Positions 17,302 to 25,946 of a stretch of DNA of 64,000 nt are shown here, piece after piece. The stretch is from an uncultured Lachnospiraceae bacterium. GTDB taxonomy: Bacteria; Bacillota_A; Clostridia; Lachnospirales; Lachnospiraceae. A program made the position numbers and the translations under genes. How positions within the stretch are numbered: position 1 is the first letter of the stretch; each line of letters begins with the position of its first letter. The DNA is taken from positions 1 through 64,000 of the forward strand of contig CAJTOU010000015.1 of assembly GCA_910577835.1 (NCBI GenBank), given 5' to 3'. A model generated the notes under the pieces. That model saw nothing but the letters and a program-made list of their open reading frames with translations, was not told where the DNA came from and did no database searches.

Positions 17302-17493
17302 AGATTTATAGGGGTCATTGTCAGTTTATAATCGAAAAAATTAAAAAATTTGTATATTAAAGTTCGAAAGAGTGGTTGTTAGATAAAAATGCTAACAGCC
17401 ACTCTTGTCTCAAATTATCCAATAAAAAATAATTGTTTATAAAAGTTGTACCACATTCACCGAATGAGGTTTCAGTTCAACTGTGAATTTTGT
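17251..17493. repeat. Right copy of the 12 kb-spaced direct repeat
   Basis: Matches 5310-5568 in the same orientation. It starts in the intact 3' end of the lipoprotein gene, crosses the spacer (shared blocks such as AAAATGCTAA and TTTATAAAAG) and ends in a stump of an arabinofuranosidase gene. The block between the copies (5359-17250) therefore looks like one unit of an old tandem duplication, or an insertion made by recombination. Confidence 0.8.
17437..17493 (-). pseudogene. 3' stump of a second arabinofuranosidase gene
   Basis: On the minus strand this reads TKFTVELKPHSVNVVQLL and stop, nearly the same as the C-terminus of the intact enzyme at 5529 (LTVELKPHSVNIIQLL). Upstream on the minus strand (beyond 17493) the similarity ends. 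Only about 19 codons remain. Confidence 0.85.
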
Positions 17494-17923
17494 CTGTTGA
17501 TTTGTGTGTCAAAGTTACAAAGAGCAGTTGGGGATGTGCTCCCACCACTTAAGAAGCAGGAGATGAATTGCTGGTTTTGGTTAAAAAAATATCAACAACA
17601 ATTTTTATTTTAAATTGTAATTGGATAAAAATTATTTTTATACAACTTTGAAGCTTCCATATAATAAGATAATCAGTTCCTTTTTTCATCTGTAAAGTAT
17701 ATTACAGGAAAGACAAAGTTTGTCTGGAAACTTTTGTATTGTAAAACTGCCGGAAATGGTCTATAATATACATAAATATATGCATTTTCAACGATAAAGG
17801 GCAAAGATTCCCTATTTATAGGCGGAAGATGAATTGCTGAAAACAAATAATTTATGTAATTTGTCTTGCTTCCCTACTTATCACAAGTGAATTGAAATAA
17901 AAATAAAAAGGAGGTTACTATCC
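17494..17923. other. Intergenic region upstream of malQ
   Basis: About 430 bases without a supported gene. A TATAAT at 17762 may be the -10 of the malQ operon, but its -35 is poor. A block at 17691-17712 resembles the phosphoesterase promoter area near 16174, which may be another trace of the duplication. The rest shows nothing I can name. Confidence 0.4.
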
Positions 17924-19408
17924 ATGTCAAAACGCTTAAACAGAGGAGCCGGAATTTTGCTCCCAATCAGCAGCCTTCCCTCTCCATATGGAATCGGAAC
18001 ACTGGGAAAAGCTGCTTATAAATTTGCAGATAAACTAGTAAAAGCAGGTCAGAAATACTGGCAGGTGCTTCCCGTTGGTCCTACAAGCTATGGTGACAGT
18101 CCGTATCAGTCATTTTCCGCTTTTGCCGGTAATCCATACTTTATAGATTTGGACAATCTGATAAAAGACGGTTTATTAAAGCAGGAGGAAGTCAGTTCCG
18201 TCATATGGTCTACTACGGAGGAATATGTGGAATATGACCTGCTTTACAGATATCGTTTTCCTATCTTAAAGAAAGCTTATGAGAGATGGTCTGAGAAGAA
18301 ATCTCCGGCAGGCTATAAAAAATTTTTGAAGGAAAATGAATTCTGGCTTGAAGACTATGCATTGTTTATGGCATGCAAGGAGTTTTTTGGTCAGGCAGAA
18401 TGGCTTGGATGGGAAAAGGATATTAGAGACCGTGAAAAGAAGGCCCTTGAAAAATATACAAAAAAGCTTTCTGATGAAATCGGATTCTGGAAATTTATTC
18501 AGTATCGTTTCTATAAGGAATGGAGTAAACTCAAAAAATATATAAATGAAAAAGGAATTCAAATTATAGGTGATATTCCTATTTATGTAGCGTTGGACAG
18601 TGCAGATGTATGGGTAAATCCTTCCCTGTTTCAGCTTGATGAGGACAAGCGCCCGATTGATGTGGCTGGCTGTCCGCCGGATGAATTTGCTGAGGATGGA
18701 CAGAAATGGGGAAATCCTCTCTATAACTGGAATGAAATGGAAAAAGACGGCTTTGACTGGTGGAAAAAGAGAATAGAGGCTTCTGCAAAACTGTATGATG
18801 TAATCAGAATCGACCATTTTATCGGAATTACAAGGTATTTCTGCATACCGGCGGACAAGACCGGAAAAGAGGGGCATTTCGCATATGGTCCAGGCGGAAC
18901 TTTTACAAAGGCAATTAACAGTGTACTTGGAGACGCAAAGATTATCGCAGAGGACCTTGGAGTAGACTATCCCGCAGTGGAGGAGCTGCTGAAAAGAGAG
19001 GGATATCCGGGTATGAAGGTACTACTTTTTGCCTTTGACGGCAGCTCGGATAACAAATACCTTCCACACAATGCAGAGAGCAATTATGTAATGTATCTTG
19101 GTACACATGACAATGATACTGTAAAAGGCTATCTTGACAGGCTGGACAAAAAACAGCTTGCCTATGTCAAAGATTATATCAGTGCAACAGATAAAAATAT
19201 AGTCAGACAGATGATAAAGACAGCATATCTAAGTGTTGCAGATACTGTGGTAATACAGATGCAGGATATTCTGGAAAAGGATAACAGTGCAAGAATGAAC
19301 CTTCCTTCCACTTTGGGAACAAACTGGAAATGGAGGCTTCCAAAAAATGAGTTTGATGCCGAAAAAGTAGAATTTTTAAATAAGCTGGTAAAATTATCAG
19401 GTCGTTAA
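17924..19408 (+). CDS. malQ: 4-alpha-glucanotransferase (amylomaltase)
   Basis: 494 residues of family GH77, the usual length. It transfers alpha-1,4-glucan segments between malto-oligosaccharides and releases glucose. Clear motifs are GAGILLPISSLPSPYGIGTLG at the start, WQVLPVGPTSYGDSPYQSFS, the nucleophile Asp in VIRIDHFIG, the acid/base Glu in IIAEDLGV and LGTHDNDTVKG. AGGAGG precedes the start. It is followed without a gap by gdpP. Together with glgC-glgD elsewhere in the window it points to glycogen or starch metabolism. Confidence 0.96.
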   Translation: MSKRLNRGAGILLPISSLPSPYGIGTLGKAAYKFADKLVKAGQKYWQVLPVGPTSYGDSPYQSFSAFAGNPYFIDLDNLIKDGLLKQEEVSSVIWSTTEEYVEYDLLYRYRFPILKKAYERWSEKKSPAGYKKFLKENEFWLEDYALFMACKEFFGQAEWLGWEKDIRDREKKALEKYTKKLSDEIGFWKFIQYRFYKEWSKLKKYINEKGIQIIGDIPIYVALDSADVWVNPSLFQLDEDKRPIDVAGCPPDEFAEDGQKWGNPLYNWNEMEKDGFDWWKKRIEASAKLYDVIRIDHFIGITRYFCIPADKTGKEGHFAYGPGGTFTKAINSVLGDAKIIAEDLGVDYPAVEELLKREGYPGMKVLLFAFDGSSDNKYLPHNAESNYVMYLGTHDNDTVKGYLDRLDKKQLAYVKDYISATDKNIVRQMIKTAYLSVADTVVIQMQDILEKDNSARMNLPSTLGTNWKWRLPKNEFDAEKVEFLNKLVKLSGR

Positions 19409-19438
19409 ATGGTTCAAACAGAGAAATGGAGTAAATAT

Positions 19439-21475
19439 ATGAACGGTAGATTAAAGCTGAAAGGAAGAATATTCACACATCTAATATATCCCATTGTCAT
19501 TTCTGTGGTATTGTTTCTGGTAGGTATCTGGATTGCCCTGAAAGACGGAGATGCCGGTTCGCTTATCTTAAGTCTTTCTATCGTATATTTTATCTTTACT
19601 GTCGTTATGTATGTAGTAAATCAAAAGCTTGTTATGCAGGAGCTGGTAAAGTTTGCCTCAGATTATGCTCAGATTCAGAAAGAACTTTTAGAGGACATGC
19701 TGATTCCCTATGGTCTGATTGACAGGCAGGGAAACATACTGTGGCAGGATGAAGAGCTAGCACGATTGTTAAAGAGAAATTACGGAAAGAAGGTACAGGA
19801 GGTTTTTAAGGAAATCACCGACGAACAGCTGGAATTAACAGATGAAATAAGGGAAATAAGTATTAATTTTAAGGAGCATTTTTACCGTGTACAGTTGAAA
19901 AAGGTAAATACAGATAATATATTTAGTAATTCAGGAATTTTGCAGATAGAAAATCAGGAATATATGGCTGCGATTTATCTTTTGGATGAAACAAGGCTTC
20001 GAAGGCTGGAGAGAGAAAATATAGACCAGAAGCTGGTAGTAGGCCTGATTTATGTGGATAATTATGAGGAAGTGCTTCAAAGTGTGGAGGATGTAAGGGC
20101 ATCTCTTCTGGCAGCGTTAATTGACAGAAAAATCAATAAATTTATTTCAGGACTGGATGGAATTGTGCGCAAGCTTGAGAAGGATAAATATTTTATTATC
20201 TTTAAAAGGCAGGCGTTGGATGCAGTGCGGTCTGATAAATTTTCCATTATTGATGATATAAAAACAGTCAGCATAGGAAATGAGCTTCAGGTCACAGTCA
20301 GCATAGGCATTGGTGTAGGGGCGGAGACATACAGCCAGCTAAGCGATTACTCAAGGGCAGCAATGGATTTGGCACTTGGGCGGGGCGGAGACCAGGCAGT
20401 AGTAAAGGATGGGGAAAATATTTATTATTATGGCGGAAAGACAAAGCAGGTAGAGAAAAATACCAGAGTAAAGGCGAGAATCAAGGCACATGCTCTGAGA
20501 GAGATTATAGAGTCAAAGGAAAGTCTTTTGATTATGGGACACAAAATAAGCGATATTGATTCGCTTGGGGCAGCAATAGGTATTCATAAGGCGGCAAAGG
20601 TATTAAACAAGCAGGCACATATTATATTAAATGATATAACTGCATCGCTTCGTCCCATGGTAGACCGTTTTATTGAGCATGAGGAGTTTGGCGCCGAAAT
20701 GTTTATTAAAAGCGAGCAGGCAGTAGAGATGATTGATGTAAATACGCTGGTAGTGGTGGTAGATGTAAATAAACCGTCAAGAACAGAGTGTCCGGAGGTT
20801 CTTACCATGACCAAATCAATCGTTGTTCTGGACCATCACAGACAGACCTCGGAGGTAATTGAAAATGCCCTGCTTGCGTATATTGAGCCGTTTGCATCCT
20901 CTACCTGTGAAATGGTAGCGGAAATTCTGCAATATATTCAGGATGGTATCCGTTTAAAAGCTGTTGAGGCAGATGCCATGTATGGCGGCATTGTGATAGA
21001 TACGAATAATTTTGTACAGAAAACAGGGGTGAGGACCTTTGAGGCTGCCGCGTTTTTAAAGCGTCACGGAGCCGATGTGGTAAGAGTGAAAAAGCTGTTT
21101 CGTGATAATTTCAGCGATTATAAATGGAGAGCCGATTCAGTCAGCAAGGCGGAAATTTTTATGGACTGTTTTGCCATTACAGTGTGTGAGTCAGAGGGAG
21201 TTCAAAGTCCAACAGTTCTGTGTGCACAGGTTGCAAATGAGCTGTTGGATATTAATGGAATTGAGGCTTCATTTGTACTGACGGATTATAATGATAAAAT
21301 CTATATCAGTGCACGTTCGCTGGATTCGATTAATGTGCAGCTTATTATGGAGCGTCTTGGAGGAGGCGGACATATGAATATGGCAGGAGCGCAGATTAAG
21401 GACCGAACAGTAAGGGAAGTGAAATATCAGGTAATACAGACAATAAAGCAGATGAGAGAAGATAAGGCCATTTAA
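19439..21475 (+). CDS. gdpP: c-di-AMP phosphodiesterase GdpP
   Basis: 678 residues from the ATG at 19439, which has GGAG upstream; the frame is open back to the malQ stop. It degrades the second messenger c-di-AMP. Two N-terminal membrane helices (IYPIVISVVLFLVGIWIAL, LSIVYFIFTVVMYVV) are followed by a PAS-like region, a degenerate GGDEF domain (LALGRGGDQAVVK) and a DHH-DHHA1 phosphodiesterase (MGHKISDIDSLGAAIG, VLDHHRQ, MERLGGGGHMNMAG). The order gdpP-rplI-dnaB is conserved across Firmicutes. Confidence 0.95.
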   Translation: MNGRLKLKGRIFTHLIYPIVISVVLFLVGIWIALKDGDAGSLILSLSIVYFIFTVVMYVVNQKLVMQELVKFASDYAQIQKELLEDMLIPYGLIDRQGNILWQDEELARLLKRNYGKKVQEVFKEITDEQLELTDEIREISINFKEHFYRVQLKKVNTDNIFSNSGILQIENQEYMAAIYLLDETRLRRLERENIDQKLVVGLIYVDNYEEVLQSVEDVRASLLAALIDRKINKFISGLDGIVRKLEKDKYFIIFKRQALDAVRSDKFSIIDDIKTVSIGNELQVTVSIGIGVGAETYSQLSDYSRAAMDLALGRGGDQAVVKDGENIYYYGGKTKQVEKNTRVKARIKAHALREIIESKESLLIMGHKISDIDSLGAAIGIHKAAKVLNKQAHIILNDITASLRPMVDRFIEHEEFGAEMFIKSEQAVEMIDVNTLVVVVDVNKPSRTECPEVLTMTKSIVVLDHHRQTSEVIENALLAYIEPFASSTCEMVAEILQYIQDGIRLKAVEADAMYGGIVIDTNNFVQKTGVRTFEAAAFLKRHGADVVRVKKLFRDNFSDYKWRADSVSKAEIFMDCFAITVCESEGVQSPTVLCAQVANELLDINGIEASFVLTDYNDKIYISARSLDSINVQLIMERLGGGGHMNMAGAQIKDRTVREVKYQVIQTIKQMREDKAI

Positions 21476-21501
21476 AATTTAAAAGAAAAGAGGAAGAACA
21501 A

Positions 21502-21948
21502 ATGGAAGTTATATTATTGGAAGATGTAAAATCTTTGGGAAAAAAAGGTGAAATTGTAAAGGTAAGCGATGGATATGCCAGAAATTATGTGCTGCCAAAG
21601 AGGCTTGGCGTCGAGGCAACCTCTAAAAATCTGAATGAACTGAAACTGAAAAAGGCAAATGAAGAAAAGGTGGCAAAGCAGAAACTGGAAGAGGCGCAGG
21701 CATTTGCAAAGGTTTTAGAGGAAAGCAGTGTAGAGCTGAAAATGAAATCAGGCGAGGGAGGCAGAACCTTTGGCTCAATTTCAAGTAAGGAGATTGCTCA
21801 GGAGGCAAAAAAACAGTTGAATTTCGAACTTGATAAGAAAAAAATCATATTGGATGAGCCGATTAAGACACTTGGCGTGCATATTGTAAAGGTAAAGCTT
21901 CACAAAGATGTGACAGCAAAGCTGACAGTAAAGGTATCTGAGGCATAA
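21502..21948 (+). CDS. rplI: 50S ribosomal protein L9
   Basis: 148 residues, the standard length. The N-terminal rRNA-binding domain MEVILLEDVKSLGKKGEIVKV with YARNYVLPKRLG is followed by a long helix rich in Lys and Glu and the C-terminal domain (FGSISSKEIAQ, LDEPIKTLGVHIVKVKLH). It binds 23S rRNA near the L1 stalk and helps reading-frame maintenance. It lies in the conserved gdpP-rplI-dnaB group, 26 bases after gdpP. Confidence 0.97.
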   Translation: MEVILLEDVKSLGKKGEIVKVSDGYARNYVLPKRLGVEATSKNLNELKLKKANEEKVAKQKLEEAQAFAKVLEESSVELKMKSGEGGRTFGSISSKEIAQEAKKQLNFELDKKKIILDEPIKTLGVHIVKVKLHKDVTAKLTVKVSEA

Positions 21949-21972
21949 CAGACAGAAATGAGGGAACAAGTG

Positions 21973-23304
21973 ATGGATGAATCATTGATAAAAAGGATTA
22001 TGCCTCACAGCATAGAGGCAGAACAGGCCGTCATTGGTTCTATGATTATGGACGAAGAAGCAGTGGAGACGGCTTTAGAGCTACTGTTGCCGGAGGATTT
22101 TTATGGAAAACAGTATGGAACACTGTTTCAGGCAATGAAGGAGCTGAATACCGAAAATAAACCTGTTGACCTTGTTACTTTACAGGATAAGCTTAGAGAA
22201 GAGAATGTACCAGAAGAGCTTGCAGGAATGGATTTTATCAAAGAAATGCTTAATTCTGTTCCAACATCGGCAAATATAAAATATTACGCAGGCATTGTAA
22301 AGGAAAAATCTTTGATGAGAAGGCTGATAAGGACTACCGAGGAGATTGCTGCTCAGTGTTATCAGGGTGCGGAAACGGTAGATGTTCTTATGGATATGAC
22401 AGAAAAGAAGATTTTTCATCTGATGCAGAGCCGTGGAGGCGCAGAATTTACACCGATTCGAAAAATTGTTATCGATGCTCTGGAGAGAATTGAGGCGGCC
22501 TCAAAGCAGAATGGAAGCATTACCGGAGTTTCTACCGGATTTATTGATTTGGATTATCAGACATCAGGTATGCAGCCGTCAGATTTAATTTTAATTGCAG
22601 CCAGACCGTCTATGGGGAAAACCGCATTTGCACTTAATATAGCGCAACATATGGCATTTCGGGCTCAAATGACAACGGCAATTTTCAGTCTGGAAATGAG
22701 CAAGGAGCAGCTTGTAAACCGTTTTTTTGCACTGGAATCAAGAGTGGATGCACAGGTATTAAGAAATGGGCGTCTGGAGGATTCTGACTGGGAAAAGCTA
22801 ATTGAGGGTGCGGAGATTATAGGAAATTCCAATTTGATTATTGATGATACGCCGAGTATTTCCATTACAGAGCTTCGTTCAAAGTGCAGAAAATATAAAA
22901 TGGAAATGAATCTTGGAGTGATTATTATTGATTATCTTCAATTGATGTCAGGCAGCGGCGGACGTTCTTCAAGCAGGCAGCAGGAGGTATCGGATATTTC
23001 GCGTTCTCTAAAAGCTCTTGCAAGAGAGCTGAATGTCCCTGTAATTGCGCTGTCACAGCTCAGCCGCGCCGTTGAGCAGAGGGATGATAAAAGACCGATG
23101 TTGTCCGACCTTCGAGAATCGGGGGCAATCGAGCAGGATGCGGATGTGGTTATGTTTATTTATAGAGACGACTACTATAATAAGGAGTCGGAAAAAAAGA
23201 ATATTGCGGAGATTATTGTTGCAAAACAGAGAAATGGCCCTGTGGGAACTGTGGAATTAGCTTGGAGACCACAATATACACAGTTTGGAAATTTAAGTAA
23301 ATAA
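21973..23304 (+). CDS. dnaB: Replicative DNA helicase
   Basis: 443 residues from the ATG at 21973 (GAGGG upstream; the frame begins at 21958). The hexameric helicase unwinds DNA at the fork and contacts primase and the loader. The N-terminal domain (IEAEQAVIGSMIMDEEAVE) is followed by the RecA-like ATPase with Walker A ARPSMGKTAFALNIA, Walker B IIIDYLQLMSG, RQQEVSDISRSLKALARELNVPVIALSQLSR and the arginine finger region FIYRDDYY. The matching DnaC-like and DnaD-like loader genes are 11 kb downstream on the other strand. Confidence 0.97.
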   Translation: MDESLIKRIMPHSIEAEQAVIGSMIMDEEAVETALELLLPEDFYGKQYGTLFQAMKELNTENKPVDLVTLQDKLREENVPEELAGMDFIKEMLNSVPTSANIKYYAGIVKEKSLMRRLIRTTEEIAAQCYQGAETVDVLMDMTEKKIFHLMQSRGGAEFTPIRKIVIDALERIEAASKQNGSITGVSTGFIDLDYQTSGMQPSDLILIAARPSMGKTAFALNIAQHMAFRAQMTTAIFSLEMSKEQLVNRFFALESRVDAQVLRNGRLEDSDWEKLIEGAEIIGNSNLIIDDTPSISITELRSKCRKYKMEMNLGVIIIDYLQLMSGSGGRSSSRQQEVSDISRSLKALARELNVPVIALSQLSRAVEQRDDKRPMLSDLRESGAIEQDADVVMFIYRDDYYNKESEKKNIAEIIVAKQRNGPVGTVELAWRPQYTQFGNLSK

Positions 23305-23369
23305 TTGAGCGATTTACGAAGTAAATCGTGAACTAAATAATTGAGCGATTTACGAAGTAAATCGTGAAC
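23298..23369. repeat. Two exact 36-bp tandem repeats, each a hairpin
   Basis: Positions 23298-23333 and 23334-23369 are identical. Each contains GATTTAC-GAA-GTAAATC, a perfect 7-bp stem with a three-base loop. The first copy overlaps the dnaB stop codon. No T run follows, so this is not a usual terminator. It may be a REP-like unit or an mRNA stabiliser. Confidence 0.85.
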
Positions 23370-23402
23370 TGTAAAATTTATGTAATATTTAGCTCCTGTT
23401 TC

Positions 23403-23431
23403 TTGCATAAAAAATATCTTTTGTTTATACT
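23403..23431 (+). promoter_or_regulatory. Sigma-A promoter before the MerR gene
   Basis: TTGCAT at 23403-23408, a 17-base spacer and TATACT at 23426-23431. It lies 100 bases before the MerR-type gene and after the dnaB tandem repeats. Confidence 0.65.
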
Positions 23432-23533
23432 AAGAACATCAAAGGCTTGTCCAGAGATGTTTTTTCTTATAATGCAGCTTTTGGCTGAGTGTAATAAAAA
23501 TAAATTTTATGACAGAAGGAGAGAGTATAAAGT

Positions 23534-24166
23534 ATGGAAGAGAAACATTATATGATATCAGATGCAGCCAAAATGGTTGATGTTGAGTCGCATGTACTAA
23601 GGTATTGGGAGGAAGAGCTTAAAATAGATATTCCAAGAAATGAGATGGGACACAGATACTACACAGATACATATATTAATTTGTTTAAGGAGATTAAAAG
23701 TCTGAAAGAACAGGGCTTTCTTCTAAAAGCAATCAAAACTCTTCTGCCAGGTCTTATGGAGGGAAAAAGCTTTTCCGGTGAGGAGCCGCAGGTGATTTCA
23801 GAGATGATATCAGGTGAAAATGCTCTGGCTGAACCTGAAAGCAGCAGTGTATCAGGTCTTAAAGAGCATGAAAGCGTAGTATCAGGAGAGGACAAAATAG
23901 AGCAGTTTCGTCTTATTCTTGGGGGGATTGTGTCAAGAGCAATAGAGGATAATAACGAAGTGCTTGGAAAAGAGGTTTCTTCAAGAGTTTCGGATTCTGT
24001 AATTAAGGAAATGGATTATTTATTGAGGCTGAAAGAGGAACGGGAAGAGGAGCGCTATAAAAAATTTGATGAAGTACTGAGAAACTATCAAAAGGGAAGT
24101 AAAGAGGCGGCGGCCACTACGGAAAAAAAAGGTTTTTTAAAACGATTCAAAAAGGGAAAACAGTAA
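23534..24166 (+). CDS. MerR-family DNA-binding protein
   Basis: 210 residues. The N-terminal 75 residues form the MerR winged helix: MISDAAKMVDVESHVLRYWEEELKID, then HRYYTDTYINLFKEIKSLKEQGFLLKAIKTLL. A central region is Ser/Glu-rich, followed by a coiled coil (YLLRLKEEREEERYKKFDEVLRNYQ) and a basic tail (KGFLKRFKKGKQ). No cysteine metal site is seen. It resembles the MerR-like proteins next to dnaB in Clostridia. Its target is unknown. GGAGAG precedes the start. Confidence 0.8.
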   Translation: MEEKHYMISDAAKMVDVESHVLRYWEEELKIDIPRNEMGHRYYTDTYINLFKEIKSLKEQGFLLKAIKTLLPGLMEGKSFSGEEPQVISEMISGENALAEPESSSVSGLKEHESVVSGEDKIEQFRLILGGIVSRAIEDNNEVLGKEVSSRVSDSVIKEMDYLLRLKEEREEERYKKFDEVLRNYQKGSKEAAATTEKKGFLKRFKKGKQ

Positions 24167-24202
24167 CCAGTAGAAAGTTGCTGTCTGCCAGAACAGATAA
24201 AA

Positions 24203-24245
24203 GGAGGCTGCTGCGGTATGTAGATTATTCTATGCAGCGGCCTCC
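24203..24245. terminator. Hairpin between MerR gene and ferredoxin
   Basis: GGAGGCTGCTGC at 24203-24214 pairs with GCAGCGGCCTCC at 24234-24245 with one wobble. It lies between convergent genes and can end transcription in both directions, although the T tracts are weak. Confidence 0.65.
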
Positions 24246-24251
24246 ATGAGC

Positions 24252-24422
24252 TTATTCTGCTGTAATAGCGCCTACTGGACAGGCATCTTCACATGCACCA
24301 CAGTCAATGCAGGCATCTGGGTCTACAACATATTTGCCGTCTCCTTCAGAAATAACACTTACAGGACATGTACCAGCGCATGCGCCACAGCTAATACATT
24401 CATCTGATATTATATGAGCCAT
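24252..24422 (-). CDS. 2[4Fe-4S] ferredoxin
   Basis: 56 residues. Two canonical CxxCxxCxxxCP clusters are visible: CISCGACAGTCP near residue 11 and CIDCGACEDACP near residue 38, the classic clostridial ferredoxin. It carries low-potential electrons for enzymes such as pyruvate:ferredoxin oxidoreductase and hydrogenase. AGGAGG lies 7 bases before the ATG. It supports an anaerobic host. Confidence 0.95.
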   Translation of the reverse strand: MAHIISDECISCGACAGTCPVSVISEGDGKYVVDPDACIDCGACEDACPVGAITAE

Positions 24423-24523
24423 ATTAGGTCCTCCTTTTGTTAAAAATTTATCACGAATTTATTGTAATATAAATGTTTGAAATTTACAAGAGGAAATTTG
24501 TACAATCTTCGAGTGTATCTTTA

Positions 24524-24758
24524 TTGAACCTCTCATGACTAAAGTCACGAGATTCTTGGGAACAGACTTCTAATGAAATCTTATTTATCAGGCTACCCGC
24601 AGTTCCAGCGGTTTGCAGAAATGATACTACATCATGTCATACATCGAAGATGTATGACCTAAAGTACCTTGAATATTTTACACACAGAAGAAGCTTGGTT
24701 TTCGTATACGATTTCTCTGTGCAACCTCATATATCGAGTTGTCAATGTACTTATCATT
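24524..24758 (-). ncRNA. Structured RNA resembling IS200/IS605 omega-RNA remnant
   Basis: On the minus strand this non-coding stretch folds into a series of helices: AAGTAC with a distant GTACTT, CACAGA with TCTGTG, GTCATACATC with GATGTATGAC, CCGC with GCGG, GATTTC with GAAGTC, and at its end CTCGTGACT with AGTCATGAG followed by TTCAA at 24528-24524. That last hairpin, with CCCAAGAAT before it, is the typical right end of IS605-type TnpB elements, where the guide scaffold ends. No tnpA or tnpB is present. I read it as an orphan or internally deleted element that still makes an omega-like RNA; the family call is from memory of such ends. Confidence 0.5.
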
Positions 24759-24764
24759 AACATA

Positions 24765-24793
24765 AGTATAGCAGACAGGAGACAGATTGGCAA
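24765..24793 (-). promoter_or_regulatory. Promoter of the structured RNA
   Basis: Read leftward: TTGCCA (24788-24793), a 17-base spacer, and TATACT (24765-24770). The predicted start near 24758 is right at the beginning of the structured region, and no open frame follows. Confidence 0.65.
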
Positions 24794-24834
24794 GCGATAA
24801 TATATGTCAATTCATCTCATAAAAATAATAGAAC

Positions 24835-24863
24835 TTGATAAAGCTGGAAAAATATTGTATGAT
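24835..24863 (+). promoter_or_regulatory. Sigma-A promoter of the asparaginase gene
   Basis: TTGATA at 24835-24840, 17-base spacer, TATGAT at 24858-24863, 27 bases before the start codon. Confidence 0.7.
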
Positions 24864-24889
24864 AAGAAAATAAAGGAGATAAGATAAGA

Positions 24890-25927
24890 ATGAAGATAAA
24901 AATATTATTTACAGGGGGTACAATCGGAAGTAAAGTCGGAAATGACGGGTATATTTCATTAGATAAGCAAAATCCATATAAGCTGTTGGATATGTATCAG
25001 AAGTCCTGTCAGAAAAATGCACAGACATTTGATGTAGAGGAGCCTTTTTGCATACTCAGTGAAAATATGAATGAAGAATATCTGAATCGTTTGATTTTAT
25101 GTATTCAAAAGATATTGGAGGAAAGTGAAATCGAAGGAATTATCATTACTCATGGGACAGATACACTTCCTTATACGGCGGCAGTGCTTTCTTATATTTT
25201 TGGAACAGAATGTATTCCGATTGTATTGGTGTCAAGTGATTTTCCGCTGGAGGATGACAGGGCAAACGGGCTTGTAAATTTTAAATATGCAATAGATTTT
25301 ATTCAAAATGGTTACGGGAAGGGTGTTTTTGCATGTTATTGCAATCAGGAAGAATTTCCTTTAATTCACAGAGGAACAAGACTTTTGGAAAATGTTCCAT
25401 ATACTGCATTTGTCCGCAGTGTAAAAGACTCTTATTATGGAAAATATAAAGGGAATCAATATGAAAAAAATTCTGCCTATCATTCCGATTGTAGTTCTGA
25501 TTGTAATTCCGGAATTGTTTCAGATAAAAAGTGTTATAAGCATATGGATATCAAAGAATACGAGTTTTGTAAAAATACTGGAGAAATTATGTGGTTACAT
25601 TCTTGTGTGGGAATGTATTATCCGGATATTACTGAAAAAACAAAGGCTGTGCTTCACGACAGCTATCATTCGGGAACAATCTGTATAAGCGAAGGGCTGA
25701 AGGAGTTTATGAATCAGGCCAAGATTCATAAAGTGCCTGTTTTTGTTACAGGGATTGCAGGAGATGAAAAAAATTATGAAACAATAAAAGAATATCAGAA
25801 TCTTGGGATTCGGATTCTGTCGGGAATTTCTCCAGTGGCGGCATACTGCAAGCTTTGGCTGGCCCTAAGCAATAAACTGAATATTGAGCAGATAATGGAA
25901 TCCTGTATAGCAGAGGATATCTGTTGA
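24890..25927 (+). CDS. ansA: L-asparaginase
   Basis: 345 residues, cytosolic type without signal peptide. It hydrolyses asparagine to aspartate and ammonia. The first catalytic threonine is in ILFTGGTIGS and the second, with its Asp, in IIITHGTDTLPYTAAVLSY; VLVSSDFPLEDDRANGLVN and IHRGTRLLENV follow. Residues 190-230 (a Ser/Cys-rich insertion around YHSDCSSDCNSGIVS) differ from typical members. GGAGATAAG precedes the ATG. The penicillin-binding protein gene starts 20 bases later, so the two may be co-transcribed. Confidence 0.88.
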   Translation: MKIKILFTGGTIGSKVGNDGYISLDKQNPYKLLDMYQKSCQKNAQTFDVEEPFCILSENMNEEYLNRLILCIQKILEESEIEGIIITHGTDTLPYTAAVLSYIFGTECIPIVLVSSDFPLEDDRANGLVNFKYAIDFIQNGYGKGVFACYCNQEEFPLIHRGTRLLENVPYTAFVRSVKDSYYGKYKGNQYEKNSAYHSDCSSDCNSGIVSDKKCYKHMDIKEYEFCKNTGEIMWLHSCVGMYYPDITEKTKAVLHDSYHSGTICISEGLKEFMNQAKIHKVPVFVTGIAGDEKNYETIKEYQNLGIRILSGISPVAAYCKLWLALSNKLNIEQIMESCIAEDIC

Positions 25928-25946
25928 CAAAGTGAGGTAGACTGAG

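Noticed and set aside
18266..18877. 203-codon frame opposite malQ
   Set aside because: Shadow of malQ codon use; no start signal or domain.
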